Shown here in pieces: positions 8,861 through 17,959 of a stretch of 64,000 nucleotides of DNA. The notes beneath the pieces are model-generated. The model saw only the letters and a list, made by a program, of their open reading frames with translations, was not told the DNA's origin and searched no databases. The stretch comes from JABCYV01 sp035512155 (GTDB lineage Bacteria; Acidobacteriota; Terriglobia; Terriglobales; Acidobacteriaceae), in NCBI GenBank assembly GCA_035512155.1, contig DATKEN010000031.1, positions 1 through 64,000 of the forward strand. The letters are read 5' to 3'. Position 1 is the stretch's first letter. The number at the start of each line of letters is the position of its first letter. The position numbers and the translations under genes were made by a program.

Positions 8861-9535
8861 ATGGCCAACGACAATGAAAAAGAAGCCGCAGCGAGCGCCA
8901 GCCTGCGCTTTGTTCGCGACGGAGATATCGTCGGTCTGGGAACAGGCTCGACCGCTGTGCATGCCGTTCGGCTTCTCGGCGAACAGGTGCGCGCTGGACT
9001 CAAGATTCGCGGAATTCCCACTTCCGCTGCCACCCAGGAACTGGCCGCCAGCGTCGGCATCCCTCTGACCACACTCGATGAGTTTCAGCAGATTGATGTG
9101 ACCATCGACGGTGCCGACGAAGTTGATCCCAACCTGCGACTGATCAAAGGAGGTGGAGGCGCGCTGCTGCATGAAAAAATCGTTGCGTCGGCCTCGCAAA
9201 AGTGCGTAATCATCGTGGACTCCAGCAAACAAGTTTCGATGCTGGGTAAATTTCCGCTGCCGGTTGAGATAATCCCCTTCGCACGGGCCTTGCTGGCAAA
9301 GAATATTGCCGCGCTCGGCGCGTCGGTCAGCTTGCGCATGAATCCTTCAGGCAAGCCTTTTATTACCGACGAAGGCCACTACATTTTGGATTGCAGCTTC
9401 GGCCAGATCTCCGATCCAGAAAGCTTGGCTCGGGCACTGGAGGAAATGCCCGGCATCGTGGAGCACGGCTTGTTTATTGGGATGGCCGACGTGGTCCTGG
9501 TTGGCAAGGGCGACAAAGTATTAGAAATTGCGTAA
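8861..9535 (+). CDS. rpiA: Ribose-5-phosphate isomerase A
   Basis: 224-aa cytoplasmic enzyme of the non-oxidative pentose phosphate pathway, interconverting ribose 5-phosphate and ribulose 5-phosphate. Diagnostic motifs are all present: GLGTGSTA (phosphate binding), GIPTSAATQELA, VTIDGADEVDP (catalytic Asp pair), IKGGGGALLHEK (catalytic Glu and Lys), and the C-terminal GIVEHGLFIGMADVVLVG. Length is normal for the family. ATG 8861 is chosen over a TTG five codons upstream (8846), which has no clear ribosome-binding site. It stands alone between a membrane protein and a convergent dipeptidase-like gene. Confidence 0.96.
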   Translation: MANDNEKEAAASASLRFVRDGDIVGLGTGSTAVHAVRLLGEQVRAGLKIRGIPTSAATQELAASVGIPLTTLDEFQQIDVTIDGADEVDPNLRLIKGGGGALLHEKIVASASQKCVIIVDSSKQVSMLGKFPLPVEIIPFARALLAKNIAALGASVSLRMNPSGKPFITDEGHYILDCSFGQISDPESLARALEEMPGIVEHGLFIGMADVVLVGKGDKVLEIA

Positions 9536-9579
9536 GCGAAGGAGCAACCGAATGTCTCTTCTCGCTAACCTCTCATTCT

Positions 9580-10698
9580 TCATTCTGTGCCCCAGATTTC
9601 TCCCAGTACCCGATAGAGGTTCTTACCTAAAACTTTTTCGATCACGTCAGATGAGTAGCCCAGCTTGCTCAAACCCGTAGCGATAATTTCCAGGCGATCG
9701 GTTCGATCCAAATCGGGCGAGTACGGTGGGCGGTCTTCTTCGGGAGCGGCGACCCCCGACTTTTTCCGGCTGGCAATGTGCTCCTGGAACGCCTTGCGCT
9801 GCTCCGGAGTATCCGGGTAGGTGTCCAGGATGCCGTCACTGCCAATTCCCACGTGGTCGGTACCACAGACTTTGAGGGCGTGGACCAGATGCTGGAGGGC
9901 GTGTTCGCGAGTCGGAGAAATGGGGCTGGCAACCAGGTACGGCATAAAGTAAATCCCAGCTACCCCTCCCTGCTCCGCCAGCGACCGCAGTTCGCGGTCT
10001 TCCTTGTTGCGGGGATGCGGATGAACTGCATAGCAACCGACGTGGGTAAAAAGCACAGGTTTGCCGGAGGCCTCGATGGCCTCAGCGCTGCTGCGCTGGC
10101 CACAGTGGCTTAAGTCGACGGCGATGCCCCGGTCATTCATCTTAGTGATAGCCGCGCGTCCTAGCTTGCTGAGCCCGGCATTGCCCGGCTCGAGGCAGCC
10201 ATCACCATAGAGTCCGCGATTGTTGTAAGTGAGCTGAATGATGCGAACCCCGAGCCGCCGGAACACCTCGATACGATCCAAATTCGATCCCAGGCACTGG
10301 GGTTCCTGGAATCCCAACATGATGCCGATTTTTTGCTCGCGTTTGGCCCGGTCGAGGTCGGAATGGCGGCGAACCACCAACCAGTGCGCAGAATCGCTTT
10401 CAGCAAGCCCGTTGACGAACGCAATGTACGAAACCGTGTCTTCGAACTCCGGCAGCGAGACCGTCCAGTTGATCGCACTCACTCCCGCTTCAAGGGCCTG
10501 TTTTGTGATTTCCGGCTTAAGTGGCAGATCGAAGGCGTCGATTCTGACGGCAGCACAGGCATCAATGACTAATGTCTTGCGATAGAGATCAGCGATCGCC
10601 GGAGTAACCGCACCCCCCTGGGCGAAAAGACTGGTCGAACCCAGTTTCAACAGACAGGCAATTTGCGCGGAGTTTGCCAGGAAAACCCGGCGATTCAT
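9580..10698 (-). CDS. Tat-exported membrane dipeptidase-like protein (M19 family), altered metal site
   Basis: 372-aa member of the renal-dipeptidase (M19) family of zinc dipeptidases. The N-terminus (MNRRVFLANSAQ followed by a hydrophobic stretch to SLFAQG) fits a Tat signal, so it probably acts in the periplasm. Family landmarks: GIAVDLSHCGQRSSAEAI, GKPVLFTHVGCYAVHPHPRN, LAEQGGVAGIYFMPYL, DHVGIGSDG. The N-terminal His-x-Asp pair that binds zinc in this family (usually DGHxD) is replaced by DACAAVRID, and the bridging Glu region reads GFQEPQ. Two His ligands (SH and TH motifs) remain. It may be a mono-zinc variant or a non-canonical hydrolase. Confidence 0.85.
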   Translation of the reverse strand: MNRRVFLANSAQIACLLKLGSTSLFAQGGAVTPAIADLYRKTLVIDACAAVRIDAFDLPLKPEITKQALEAGVSAINWTVSLPEFEDTVSYIAFVNGLAESDSAHWLVVRRHSDLDRAKREQKIGIMLGFQEPQCLGSNLDRIEVFRRLGVRIIQLTYNNRGLYGDGCLEPGNAGLSKLGRAAITKMNDRGIAVDLSHCGQRSSAEAIEASGKPVLFTHVGCYAVHPHPRNKEDRELRSLAEQGGVAGIYFMPYLVASPISPTREHALQHLVHALKVCGTDHVGIGSDGILDTYPDTPEQRKAFQEHIASRKKSGVAAPEEDRPPYSPDLDRTDRLEIIATGLSKLGYSSDVIEKVLGKNLYRVLGEIWGTE

Positions 10699-10727
10699 GA
10701 GCCATTCTCCCTTTCAGCGCCTCCTCT

Positions 10728-11126
10728 TCAACCCATCATGTTCGCATGTTCAGGTTGGATCTTGTACACCACCCGCACTTCTCCCGCCTGGCGATACGGG
10801 TATTTGTCCACTCCGAGGTATTTCTTAGCCAACTTGTCGATGTGAGCATCGGCACCTTGCTCGGTGATTTCCACTACACGCCCGCGGATTTCTAGATAGC
10901 GGTATGGATTGTCGGGATCGATGATCGCCAGTGCGACGCGCGGATCGCGGCGTATATTGCGGTCTTTCTGGCGACCCTTGGCAGAATTGAAAACCACGTG
11001 GTCGCCTTCCAAATCGCACCATACCGGCGTTACTTGGGGGCTGCCGTCCGGCATCAATGTACCCAGACTGGCGAACGCGCGCTTGCTGAACAGATCACGA
11101 TACTTTTCGGGAATGGACTGAGACAT
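10728..11126 (-). CDS. PPOX-class F420/FMN-dependent oxidoreductase
   Basis: 132-aa split-barrel flavin protein of the pyridoxamine-5'-phosphate-oxidase superfamily, close to the Rv1155-type F420-dependent group. Seen: FASLGTLMPDGSPQVTPVW, VVFNSAKGRQKDRNIRRDPR, ALAIIDPDNPYRYLEIRGR. These proteins bind F420 or FMN and reduce or bind small cofactors; the specific substrate cannot be told. It lies 29 bases upstream of the M19-like gene on the same strand and may be its operon partner. An LLM-type oxidoreductase, another possible F420 user, is at 57.7 kb. Confidence 0.85.
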   Translation of the reverse strand: MSQSIPEKYRDLFSKRAFASLGTLMPDGSPQVTPVWCDLEGDHVVFNSAKGRQKDRNIRRDPRVALAIIDPDNPYRYLEIRGRVVEITEQGADAHIDKLAKKYLGVDKYPYRQAGEVRVVYKIQPEHANMMG

Positions 11127-11337
11127 GACACCTCCTGAGAGAACGATGGCGAAGCTGTCGCCAAGGGATTATAGACGGGCTGCCAAACTGGCGTCACACT
11201 CCCGCACACGAGCCGAGGTTCGTGGCAATTTCCAGTTCGCGCGTCCAGCGTTTACAATGTCTGACCTTACTCGAATTGCATAGACTTTGGCAGTGAAAGC
11301 GTGAGATGGGTATCCCCCATTACACGAGTCGACTTTT

Positions 11338-12279
11338 ATGAAGCACAAATGCTCAATGGTTCGATTTGGATGCCACCAGCTCTCGGCGGTGGCGGCCGTC
11401 CTTTTTCTCCTGCTTGGGAGCGGAAAGGCATCACTGGTCGCGCAGTCAACCACCGAAAATCCTCAGCCCACGATTGTTTTCATGACTGATTTCGGCACGG
11501 CGGACGATTCGGTTCCTATCTGTAAGGGTGTCATGTATTCGATCGCCCCCGAGGTGCGCATTGTAGATCTGACTCACCAGGTCACACCGTTTTCCATCCT
11601 TGACGGGGCTCGCTTTCTCTACGGCGCAAGTCCGTACTATCCGGCCGGAACCGTTTTTGTAGTGGTCGTTGATCCGGGGGTAGGCAGTCCCCGTAAGGCG
11701 GTGGTCGTGAAATCGAAGCGACGACAGTATTTCGTTCTTCCTGACAATGGCTTGATGACATTAGTTCAGGATCGCGATGGAATCGAAGGCGCTCGCGAAA
11801 TCACAAATCGTGACTGGATGATCGGCGCAGCGTTGTCCTCAACCTTCCACGGACGCGACATTTTTTCCCCGACAGGTGCTCGTCTTGCCCACGGCGAAGA
11901 TTGGACACAGGTTGGTCCGGAACTCGAAGTCAGCAAGCTGGTTCGGCTCGGCCTTGTGCCCGCGAACCTGGATGAACGTGGCTTGGCCGGTGAGATCATC
12001 GCCACGGACGGCCCGTTCGGAAACCTGGTCACCAATATCAGTGGAGAAGACTTTCTCAAGCTGGGCTACGGGCGGAGCCAAAACGTACGCATGACTATCG
12101 GCAACGCCGAAATGAGTATGCCCTTCGTTCGCACCTTCAGCGATGTGCCCCTGAAGAAACCGCTTTTGTATATTGACTCGCGCGGACATCTTGGACTCGC
12201 AGTAAACCAGGGCAGCTTTACGGCGATTTACGGGATCAAGCCGCCGGTGCGGATTTTCATCCCTAGGGCAAAAAACTGA
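11338..12279 (+). CDS. Exported SAM hydroxide adenosyltransferase (DUF62 / SAM hydrolase)
   Basis: 313-aa member of the S-adenosyl-L-methionine hydroxide adenosyltransferase family, which splits SAM with water into adenosine and methionine and is related to fluorinases and chlorinases. Motifs: FMTDFGTADDSVP, IVDLTHQVTPFSI, VVVVDPGVGSPRKAVVV (catalytic Asp and Arg), VLPDNGLMTL, and FHGRDIFSPTGA (catalytic His). Unlike typical members it has an N-terminal hydrophobic segment (SAVAAVLFLLLGSGKASLVAQ), which predicts export or anchoring. The ATG at 11338 precedes that signal; a later ATG at 11359 would leave it almost unchanged. It is 64 bases upstream of the TonB-dependent receptor and may be co-transcribed. 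Confidence 0.88.
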   Translation: MKHKCSMVRFGCHQLSAVAAVLFLLLGSGKASLVAQSTTENPQPTIVFMTDFGTADDSVPICKGVMYSIAPEVRIVDLTHQVTPFSILDGARFLYGASPYYPAGTVFVVVVDPGVGSPRKAVVVKSKRRQYFVLPDNGLMTLVQDRDGIEGAREITNRDWMIGAALSSTFHGRDIFSPTGARLAHGEDWTQVGPELEVSKLVRLGLVPANLDERGLAGEIIATDGPFGNLVTNISGEDFLKLGYGRSQNVRMTIGNAEMSMPFVRTFSDVPLKKPLLYIDSRGHLGLAVNQGSFTAIYGIKPPVRIFIPRAKN

Positions 12280-12343
12280 AAACCCAATTATGAGGCGGAA
12301 GTCGAATCTGGATAGTGACGCGGTATCCAGGGAGAAAAAAAAC

Positions 12344-15300
12344 ATGAAACAACAATTCGCAGCCAATGCCAAGTTAGCGGTTAAGCGCTCAACACTTAGT
12401 CACCTGATCGCTCTGGCTGTCGGGCTGCTTGTTCCATGTCTTCTTCTGGCGCAAAGCTATCGTGGATCCATTCGCGGCAAGGTGTCCGATCCCAGCGGTG
12501 AGCTGGTAGCCGGAGCCAAGGTCACGGCCAAGAGCGCTGGCACTGGAATCATTCGTGGGACCATCACTGGCGCAGATGGCGCCTACGTCTTGGCCGAGTT
12601 GCCGGCCGGCGAGTACGTGGTGTTGGCGGACTCTACGGGGCTTTCGACCGCGGCGCAGAATGTCGTTGTGAATGTGGGCCTCGATACCATCGCAGATTTC
12701 GATCTGACCAGGTTCGAGAAGAAACTAGAGATGGTGACGGTAACGGGCGAGGCGCCTGTGATCGAGACTTCCCGCGACGTACTGGGCGAGGTCGTCGATC
12801 AGAAATTGGTCACCGAACTCCCCCTCAATGGGCGCGATTTTGGGAAACTGGTCGCGCTCACACCCGGGACAACGGTTGACCCTTCCGGCGTAGCTGGCAC
12901 ACAGGGCGGATTCGGACAATTCAACATTAATGGCAACCGTGACCGGTCGAACAACTACACGCTTGACGGGACGGACAACAACGATCCTTTCTTCAATAAC
13001 TCTGCTCTCAACCAAACCGGTATCGGCGGCGCCCCAGCGTCGCTGCTGCCCATTGATGCCATCCAGGAGTTCAACCTGCAATCGCAGTTCGGCGCGGAAT
13101 ACGGCCGTAACAGCGGTTCAGTGGTCAACATCGTAACTAAGTCCGGCACCAACCAGTTCCATGGCACCGCTTTCGAATTCCTGCGCAATAGCGCGCTCGA
13201 TGCGCGGAACTACTTTAATACGCAGTCCCGAAAGTCCGTCTTTCAGAACAACAATTTCGGGGCCTCCCTGGGCGGACCGATTGTGAAGGAGAAAACCTTC
13301 TTCTTCGGCGCCTATGAAGGCCAGCGTGAACGCGTCGGCTCCGATTTTTTGCTCCTGGTTCCCACCCAGACTCAGATTCAACAGGCTCGCGTCATCGCGC
13401 AAGGATTCAACGGCGGAGTGATCAATCCCGGCCTGGATGCCATCCTGGCGTTCTATCCGAAGAGCCACACCAACCAAATTCCCGGTGTGGTACACGATAA
13501 GAACGACGGCAATAATTTCATCGTAAAAATCGACCACAATCTGACGGACACAGAACTGCTCACCGGCCGATATGCCTTCTCTCAGAGCGACCAGGTCTTT
13601 CCCTTCGGTTCCCCGGGCGGCTTCGGCGCTGGATCACGATTGCCCCAGTTCGCGCAAACTTCACCCGCCCGGGTGCAGGTAGCCTCGTTCAGCCTCCTTT
13701 CAAGCCTAAGCACCTCGACGATCAACGAAGTGCGCTTTGGCTACAGCCGTTATCGCACTTCTTTCAATTCGCTGGACGCCAACCTCAATCCCACTAGCAT
13801 TGGCCTGAACTTCGGGACCGGCAAGCTTGGATTGCCGGAGTTTGACTTCACCGGTATCGAAAACCTGGGCGCCACCGGTTTCAGCGTCCCACGAGGGCGC
13901 ACGAGTCAAACCTTCCAGATACTCGACAACTTCACATGGTTGAAAGGAAAGCACACCTTCAAATTCGGCGGAGAATTCCGCCGTGCGGCAATTGATAATT
14001 TTAATGACAATCTCGAACGCGGTATCTTCCAGTTCACGGCCGGAGTGGGCCTGAGCAATGATCCCATTGTTGATGCGCTGGCCGACTTCTATACAGGCGG
14101 CTCCCAGGACACGGGTCCCTTCGGGGCTTGCTGCTCGTTCGTCTCCGTCGATGCCGGCAATACCCAGCGTACGACTTACAACAATGGGCTCAGTTTCTTT
14201 GCCCAAGACGATTACCGTTTAAGTTCTAGCCTCACTCTGAACCTCGGACTGCGCTGGGAATATTTCGGGCCGTTGAGTGAAAAGAACAACCTGCTCTCAA
14301 ACCTCGGACAGGATGGCACCCTGGCTATGGTCGGCACGGATGGCCTCAACGGTCTATACAGGCGTGACCTGCACGACTTCGGACCGCGGGTGGGATTCGC
14401 CTGGAGCGCGCTGAAGAACACGGTGGTTCGCGCCGGCTATGGCATCTATCACGACTACGTGCCACAGGACATACTGATCGCGAATTTCACCACCTCCGCC
14501 GGGGTCGCGACCAATCCCATAGGGCCCAAAGCGGTTTTGCCTCTGTCCTTTGAGGCCACAGCGTTTAACGGCACCAATCCCATGCCGAATGCTCCGATAA
14601 TGAACGGGATTGCCTCGCCCCCGTATTCGATCTTCATTACCCCGAGGGACTTTCACTCGCCCTACACTCAGAACTGGAATCTCAACATCCAGCAGAAGGT
14701 TGCGGAGAATGCTTCAGTCGAAGCCCGCTATGTGGGGAGCAAAGGTACCAAGCTTGTGCGCCTGACCGACCTGAACGAACCCGACGCCAATGGTAACCGA
14801 ACGATCAATCCAAACTACAGTGCGATTGATGAGCTTACGCCCTCTAGTTCGTCCACTTACCACGCCCTGCAAGCCATCACCCGCGTCCAGAACGCTCATC
14901 GTGTGTCTGGCTTCGCCAGCTATGTGTGGTCTAAGTCGATCGATGACGCTTCCGATGGAATCGATTTCGTTCCGGGTGCCGCTTTTCCCCAGGACCCGGG
15001 TAACCTCGCTGCCGAGCGCGGTCCATCCCTCTTCGACACACGGCATCGCTTCACAGCGGCGATCAACTACGAACTTGCTTCTTGGAACTCACTACGAAAA
15101 TTTGGTTCAGGCTGGCAGTTGAACACGGTCATTTCTGTTCAGAGTGGCCGTCCGATCCCGATCGCCAATTCGACCGATACCAGCGGCCGGTTTTATTTCA
15201 ATCAACGGCCAAACGTCGTGTCCGGAGTGAATCCCATCTTGCCCCACTGGACTCCGAGCACAGGCTATCTGAACCCTTTGGCTTTCGTGCAGCCTGCCTT

Positions 15301-15673
15301 TGGGACCTTCGGCGACCTCGGCCGAGACGCGATCTACGGCCCCGGATATAGCAACTGGGATTTCTCTATCGCCAAGAACACACGGCTTACGGAAAGGCTT
15401 AACCTGGAATTGCGCGCTGAATTCTTTAATATTCTCAACCATCCCAACTTCGCCCTGCCGGCGCACACAATAATCCCGGGGTTCGTGGACAACGGGACTC
15501 CAGGGAATCCGCAGGTTGTACCCAATCCCGCGGCCCACGTAAATGGGGACGTCACGCAACCGCTCCTGCCGATGGGCCTTCTAACCCAGACTCCAGACGT
15601 CGCCCAGACCAACCCTGGCCTCGGTGGGGGCGGTCCGCGAGTAATTCAGTTGGCGGCGAAGTTTATTTTCTGA
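12344..15673 (+). CDS. Oar-like TonB-dependent outer-membrane receptor with carboxypeptidase-regulatory-like domain
   Basis: 1109-aa outer-membrane protein of the large acidobacterial Oar-like group. Order: signal peptide (about residues 1-37, ending LLLAQS), carboxypeptidase-regulatory-like beta sandwich (RGSIRGKVSDPSGELVAGAK to about 120), TonB plug (VVDQKLVTELPLNGRDFGKL; NGNRDRSNNYTLDGTDNND), then a long beta-barrel ending in VIQLAAKFIF with the terminal Phe expected for barrel insertion. The ATG at 12344 is chosen over 12290 because a GGGAG box lies about nine bases before it and the signal follows directly. Such proteins are thought to import oligosaccharides or other large substrates or to act in adhesion; the ligand is unknown. 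Confidence 0.93.
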   Translation: MKQQFAANAKLAVKRSTLSHLIALAVGLLVPCLLLAQSYRGSIRGKVSDPSGELVAGAKVTAKSAGTGIIRGTITGADGAYVLAELPAGEYVVLADSTGLSTAAQNVVVNVGLDTIADFDLTRFEKKLEMVTVTGEAPVIETSRDVLGEVVDQKLVTELPLNGRDFGKLVALTPGTTVDPSGVAGTQGGFGQFNINGNRDRSNNYTLDGTDNNDPFFNNSALNQTGIGGAPASLLPIDAIQEFNLQSQFGAEYGRNSGSVVNIVTKSGTNQFHGTAFEFLRNSALDARNYFNTQSRKSVFQNNNFGASLGGPIVKEKTFFFGAYEGQRERVGSDFLLLVPTQTQIQQARVIAQGFNGGVINPGLDAILAFYPKSHTNQIPGVVHDKNDGNNFIVKIDHNLTDTELLTGRYAFSQSDQVFPFGSPGGFGAGSRLPQFAQTSPARVQVASFSLLSSLSTSTINEVRFGYSRYRTSFNSLDANLNPTSIGLNFGTGKLGLPEFDFTGIENLGATGFSVPRGRTSQTFQILDNFTWLKGKHTFKFGGEFRRAAIDNFNDNLERGIFQFTAGVGLSNDPIVDALADFYTGGSQDTGPFGACCSFVSVDAGNTQRTTYNNGLSFFAQDDYRLSSSLTLNLGLRWEYFGPLSEKNNLLSNLGQDGTLAMVGTDGLNGLYRRDLHDFGPRVGFAWSALKNTVVRAGYGIYHDYVPQDILIANFTTSAGVATNPIGPKAVLPLSFEATAFNGTNPMPNAPIMNGIASPPYSIFITPRDFHSPYTQNWNLNIQQKVAENASVEARYVGSKGTKLVRLTDLNEPDANGNRTINPNYSAIDELTPSSSSTYHALQAITRVQNAHRVSGFASYVWSKSIDDASDGIDFVPGAAFPQDPGNLAAERGPSLFDTRHRFTAAINYELASWNSLRKFGSGWQLNTVISVQSGRPIPIANSTDTSGRFYFNQRPNVVSGVNPILPHWTPSTGYLNPLAFVQPAFGTFGDLGRDAIYGPGYSNWDFSIAKNTRLTERLNLELRAEFFNILNHPNFALPAHTIIPGFVDNGTPGNPQVVPNPAAHVNGDVTQPLLPMGLLTQTPDVAQTNPGLGGGGPRVIQLAAKFIF

Positions 15674-15771
15674 TTGAGATCGCTTGCGTGGAGCGGGCGC
15701 CCTCGCCCGCTGCGCTGCCTTTCAATAAGCAACCGCACAATATTCGCTGCGTCAAACAGAGGAATTTAGGA

Positions 15772-16611
15772 CTACGCTTCCACATCCTGCGCAATCGCCG
15801 GCAGCACCGCGCGCAGCAGAGCCACGAAATCTCCCTGTACTCGCTTAGTGGTTTCAAGAACTTCTTCGTGATTGAGCACCTGGTCAAGGATTCCGGCCGC
15901 CATATTAGTTACGCAGGAGACTGCCAGCACCTTCAATCCCATATGACGGGCTGCGATCACTTCAGAAATTGTGGACATGCCCACCAGATCCGCGCCGATT
16001 GTGCGCAAATAACGAATCTCCGCCGGAGTCTCGTAGCTTGGACCGGGCAGCGCAGCATACACCCCTTGATAAACCGTCTTCCCTAACTTCCTAGCGGCTT
16101 GCAGGGAAATTTCGCGATAAGGTTTCCAGTACGCTTGCGTCATGTCAGGAAAACGCGGGCCAAAACGGTCATCGTTTGGTCCGATGAGAGGATTCTGACC
16201 CTGCAAGTTAATGTGGTCGGTAATGATGACTAGCGCACCCTGCTTATATTCCAGACTGACGCCACCGGCTGCGTTGGTGAGGACGACGGCTCGGATGCCC
16301 ATGCGCCCAAACACGCGCATCGGGAACGCGACTTCCTGGGGCGAATAACCCTCGTAAAGATGGACACGTCCCTGCATGGCTGCCACAGGGATACCGTCCG
16401 CCTTGCCGATCACCAACTGGCCGGCGTGTCCTACGGCGGTCGAGAGCGGAAAAAACGGAATGTTAGTGTAGGGAATCCGCGTCTGATCAGACAGTTCGTC
16501 AGCAAAATCACCTAAGCCGGAACCAAGAACGAGTCCAATCCTGGGACAGAGTGGAGTCTGCGAGAGCAGGAAGTGCGCGGCCGCTTCGGCGTTAGTGAAA
16601 TCGTCCGACAT
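15772..16611 (-). CDS. Purine-nucleoside phosphorylase (trimeric, inosine/guanosine type)
   Basis: 279-aa enzyme that phosphorolyses purine nucleosides to free base and (deoxy)ribose 1-phosphate in purine salvage. Motifs: LVLGSGLGDFADEL (phosphate loop), VGHAGQLVIG, AVVLTNAAGG, LPGPSYETPAEIRYL, VGMSTISEVIAARHMGLKV and SCVTNMAAG. This is the inosine/guanosine PNP family by motif and length. I place the start at the ATG at 16611 (MSDDFTNAEAAAHFL); a GTG at 16632 with AGGAG twelve bases upstream is a credible alternative adding seven residues. It is transcribed towards the receptor gene, with which it converges. Confidence 0.95.
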   Translation of the reverse strand: MSDDFTNAEAAAHFLLSQTPLCPRIGLVLGSGLGDFADELSDQTRIPYTNIPFFPLSTAVGHAGQLVIGKADGIPVAAMQGRVHLYEGYSPQEVAFPMRVFGRMGIRAVVLTNAAGGVSLEYKQGALVIITDHINLQGQNPLIGPNDDRFGPRFPDMTQAYWKPYREISLQAARKLGKTVYQGVYAALPGPSYETPAEIRYLRTIGADLVGMSTISEVIAARHMGLKVLAVSCVTNMAAGILDQVLNHEEVLETTKRVQGDFVALLRAVLPAIAQDVEA

Positions 16612-16833
16612 TGTGGAGTTCTTAGCTATCACCGAAACGGCAAACTCCTGGCGCCGGTTGCATAACAGGCCAGCAAATTCGCGGCTCTCTCCAGTACGAG
16701 CGAGTGAGAGCGCATTCTAGCATCTGCACATATCGAATCCGTAAGCCATCGCGTCATCTCTATGAAGCGCCGCTCCAGACTGGGGCACTCGATCGAGTCA
16801 AGACAGCTATAGAATTTAATCTGGAGGTGAGCT

Positions 16834-17212
16834 ATGAACATCACAATCATTCTTACTTTGGATGTGCTGATCACCTTTCTCGCGTGCAACATCCTTGGAC
16901 CAGCCTCGTTCAAGTTGGATGGCCTCGGTCTCGTCGGGTCGGCGGCTCGGGTGCCGTTTTTATTTGTTGCGGCTGTATATCGGTCCGGCGGTATTGCCGG
17001 TGAGTGACTTCGAGACCTGGTATATGACAGGGCCGCTGCTGGGAGCCGCGCTCACTCTTCCCCTGGCGCTCTGGAGGACAGTACCGGGTTGTCCAGCGGC
17101 CGAGAAATGGCTCAACCTGGCCTCGGGTATTCTCCAAGGGTTGCTGCTGGCCTACGCGGCGTATCGCCTTCGGCACGTTTCGGCGCAAACAATGACCCCT
17201 CACCGCCATTAG
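16834..17212 (+). pseudogene. Small membrane protein interrupted by an apparent frameshift
   Basis: A strong ribosome-binding site (GGAGGTGA, 16823-16830) precedes ATG 16834, opening a frame that reads MNITIILTLDVLITFLACN and continues to a stop at 17007 (57 aa). From about 16960 the neighbouring frame is hydrophobic and protein-like to 17212 (LYIGPAVLPVSDFETWYMTG; LLGAALTLPLALW; GILQGLLLAYAAY). Removing one T from the TTTTT run at 16957-16961 joins both into one 125-aa membrane protein with several helices. Either the gene is mutated, the sequence has a homopolymer error, or slippage restores the frame. The family was not recognised. Confidence 0.5.
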
Positions 17213-17959
17213 CGCAGTGCTCAAGGTGGCAGGTCTCGTGAAACAACTTCTCAAACGCACTTGCGCGGAGAACCGCGCCGCACGGTATCCAGCGCGGTTT
17301 TCGCCGAGATTTTCACAATCGTGAAACAGCACTGCAACCTTGCATCCCCTTAAAGCGGGCCGCATGAATGCTCGCCAAAACTTGTCACCGTGGAATCATT
17401 GTCAATCCGCGATTCGCGGCTTGCACAATTCTTGCTACATACGGCTGTGGATGCCCCGCACCTTATTGCAAACAAGTAGGATACAGCGCTTTGTTTTTTG
17501 TTGACTCTAAAAATGAGAAGAGTAAAAAGATACTCGTTCTTTGACAGCTTCTGAAGTTTACCCGGTTGGTGCGGCGTCCGGGGCTCAAGCGAAGTCACTC
17601 TCTACATTGCAAGATGACTGAGAGAAGGCAAGCGAGGGTCTATAGCAAAGCGCTGGTCGAGGCGAACAAGAAGATATGTTGAAGGCAAGATAGAGTCCCG
17701 AGGCGTCAGACTGGTTTATCCGGTTGGCGGTAAGCCCGGAGCCCAAGTAATGATCGCGCGTAGCGGCCCGCAAGGGAAGCAACGAGGGCAGGTCAGCGAG
17801 GGTCTAAAAGCGAGCTACTGGCCGAGACGAATGAGTCTAACACCACCTCGGGATTCTTAATTTTTAGGCTGACTAGTGGTTAGTGGCTAGCAGGCAGCGG
17901 CTCGTCCGCCTTCCCCCAAACACTGGTTGCTAAAAAGCGCCGCTGACCACTAGCTTTGT
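17213..17959. other. Long non-coding intergenic stretch
   Basis: About 750 bases between the frameshifted membrane gene and the Ig-like gene without a believable coding region: the small open frames here have no start signals and no domain. The stretch contains a diverged duplication (separate entry, 17556-17836). It may carry a non-coding RNA or be the remains of a lost gene. Confidence 0.4.
17556..17836 (+). repeat. Diverged tandem duplication, about 158-bp period
   Basis: Two segments, 17556-17672 and 17714-17836, share ordered blocks: GTTTAyCCGGTTGG at the start, CCGGrGCyCAAG next, AGCGAGGGTCTA in the second half, and CTGGyCGAGrCGAA near the end. Between the blocks the sequences differ and vary in length. 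No open reading frame spans both. Conservation of separated short blocks is what two copies of a structured RNA or regulatory element would show; a decayed duplication is the simpler alternative. Confidence 0.45.

Noticed and set aside
15674..15771. Intrinsic terminator after the receptor gene
   Set aside because: GCGGGCG-CCCT-CGCCCGC forms a hairpin but no U-tract follows.
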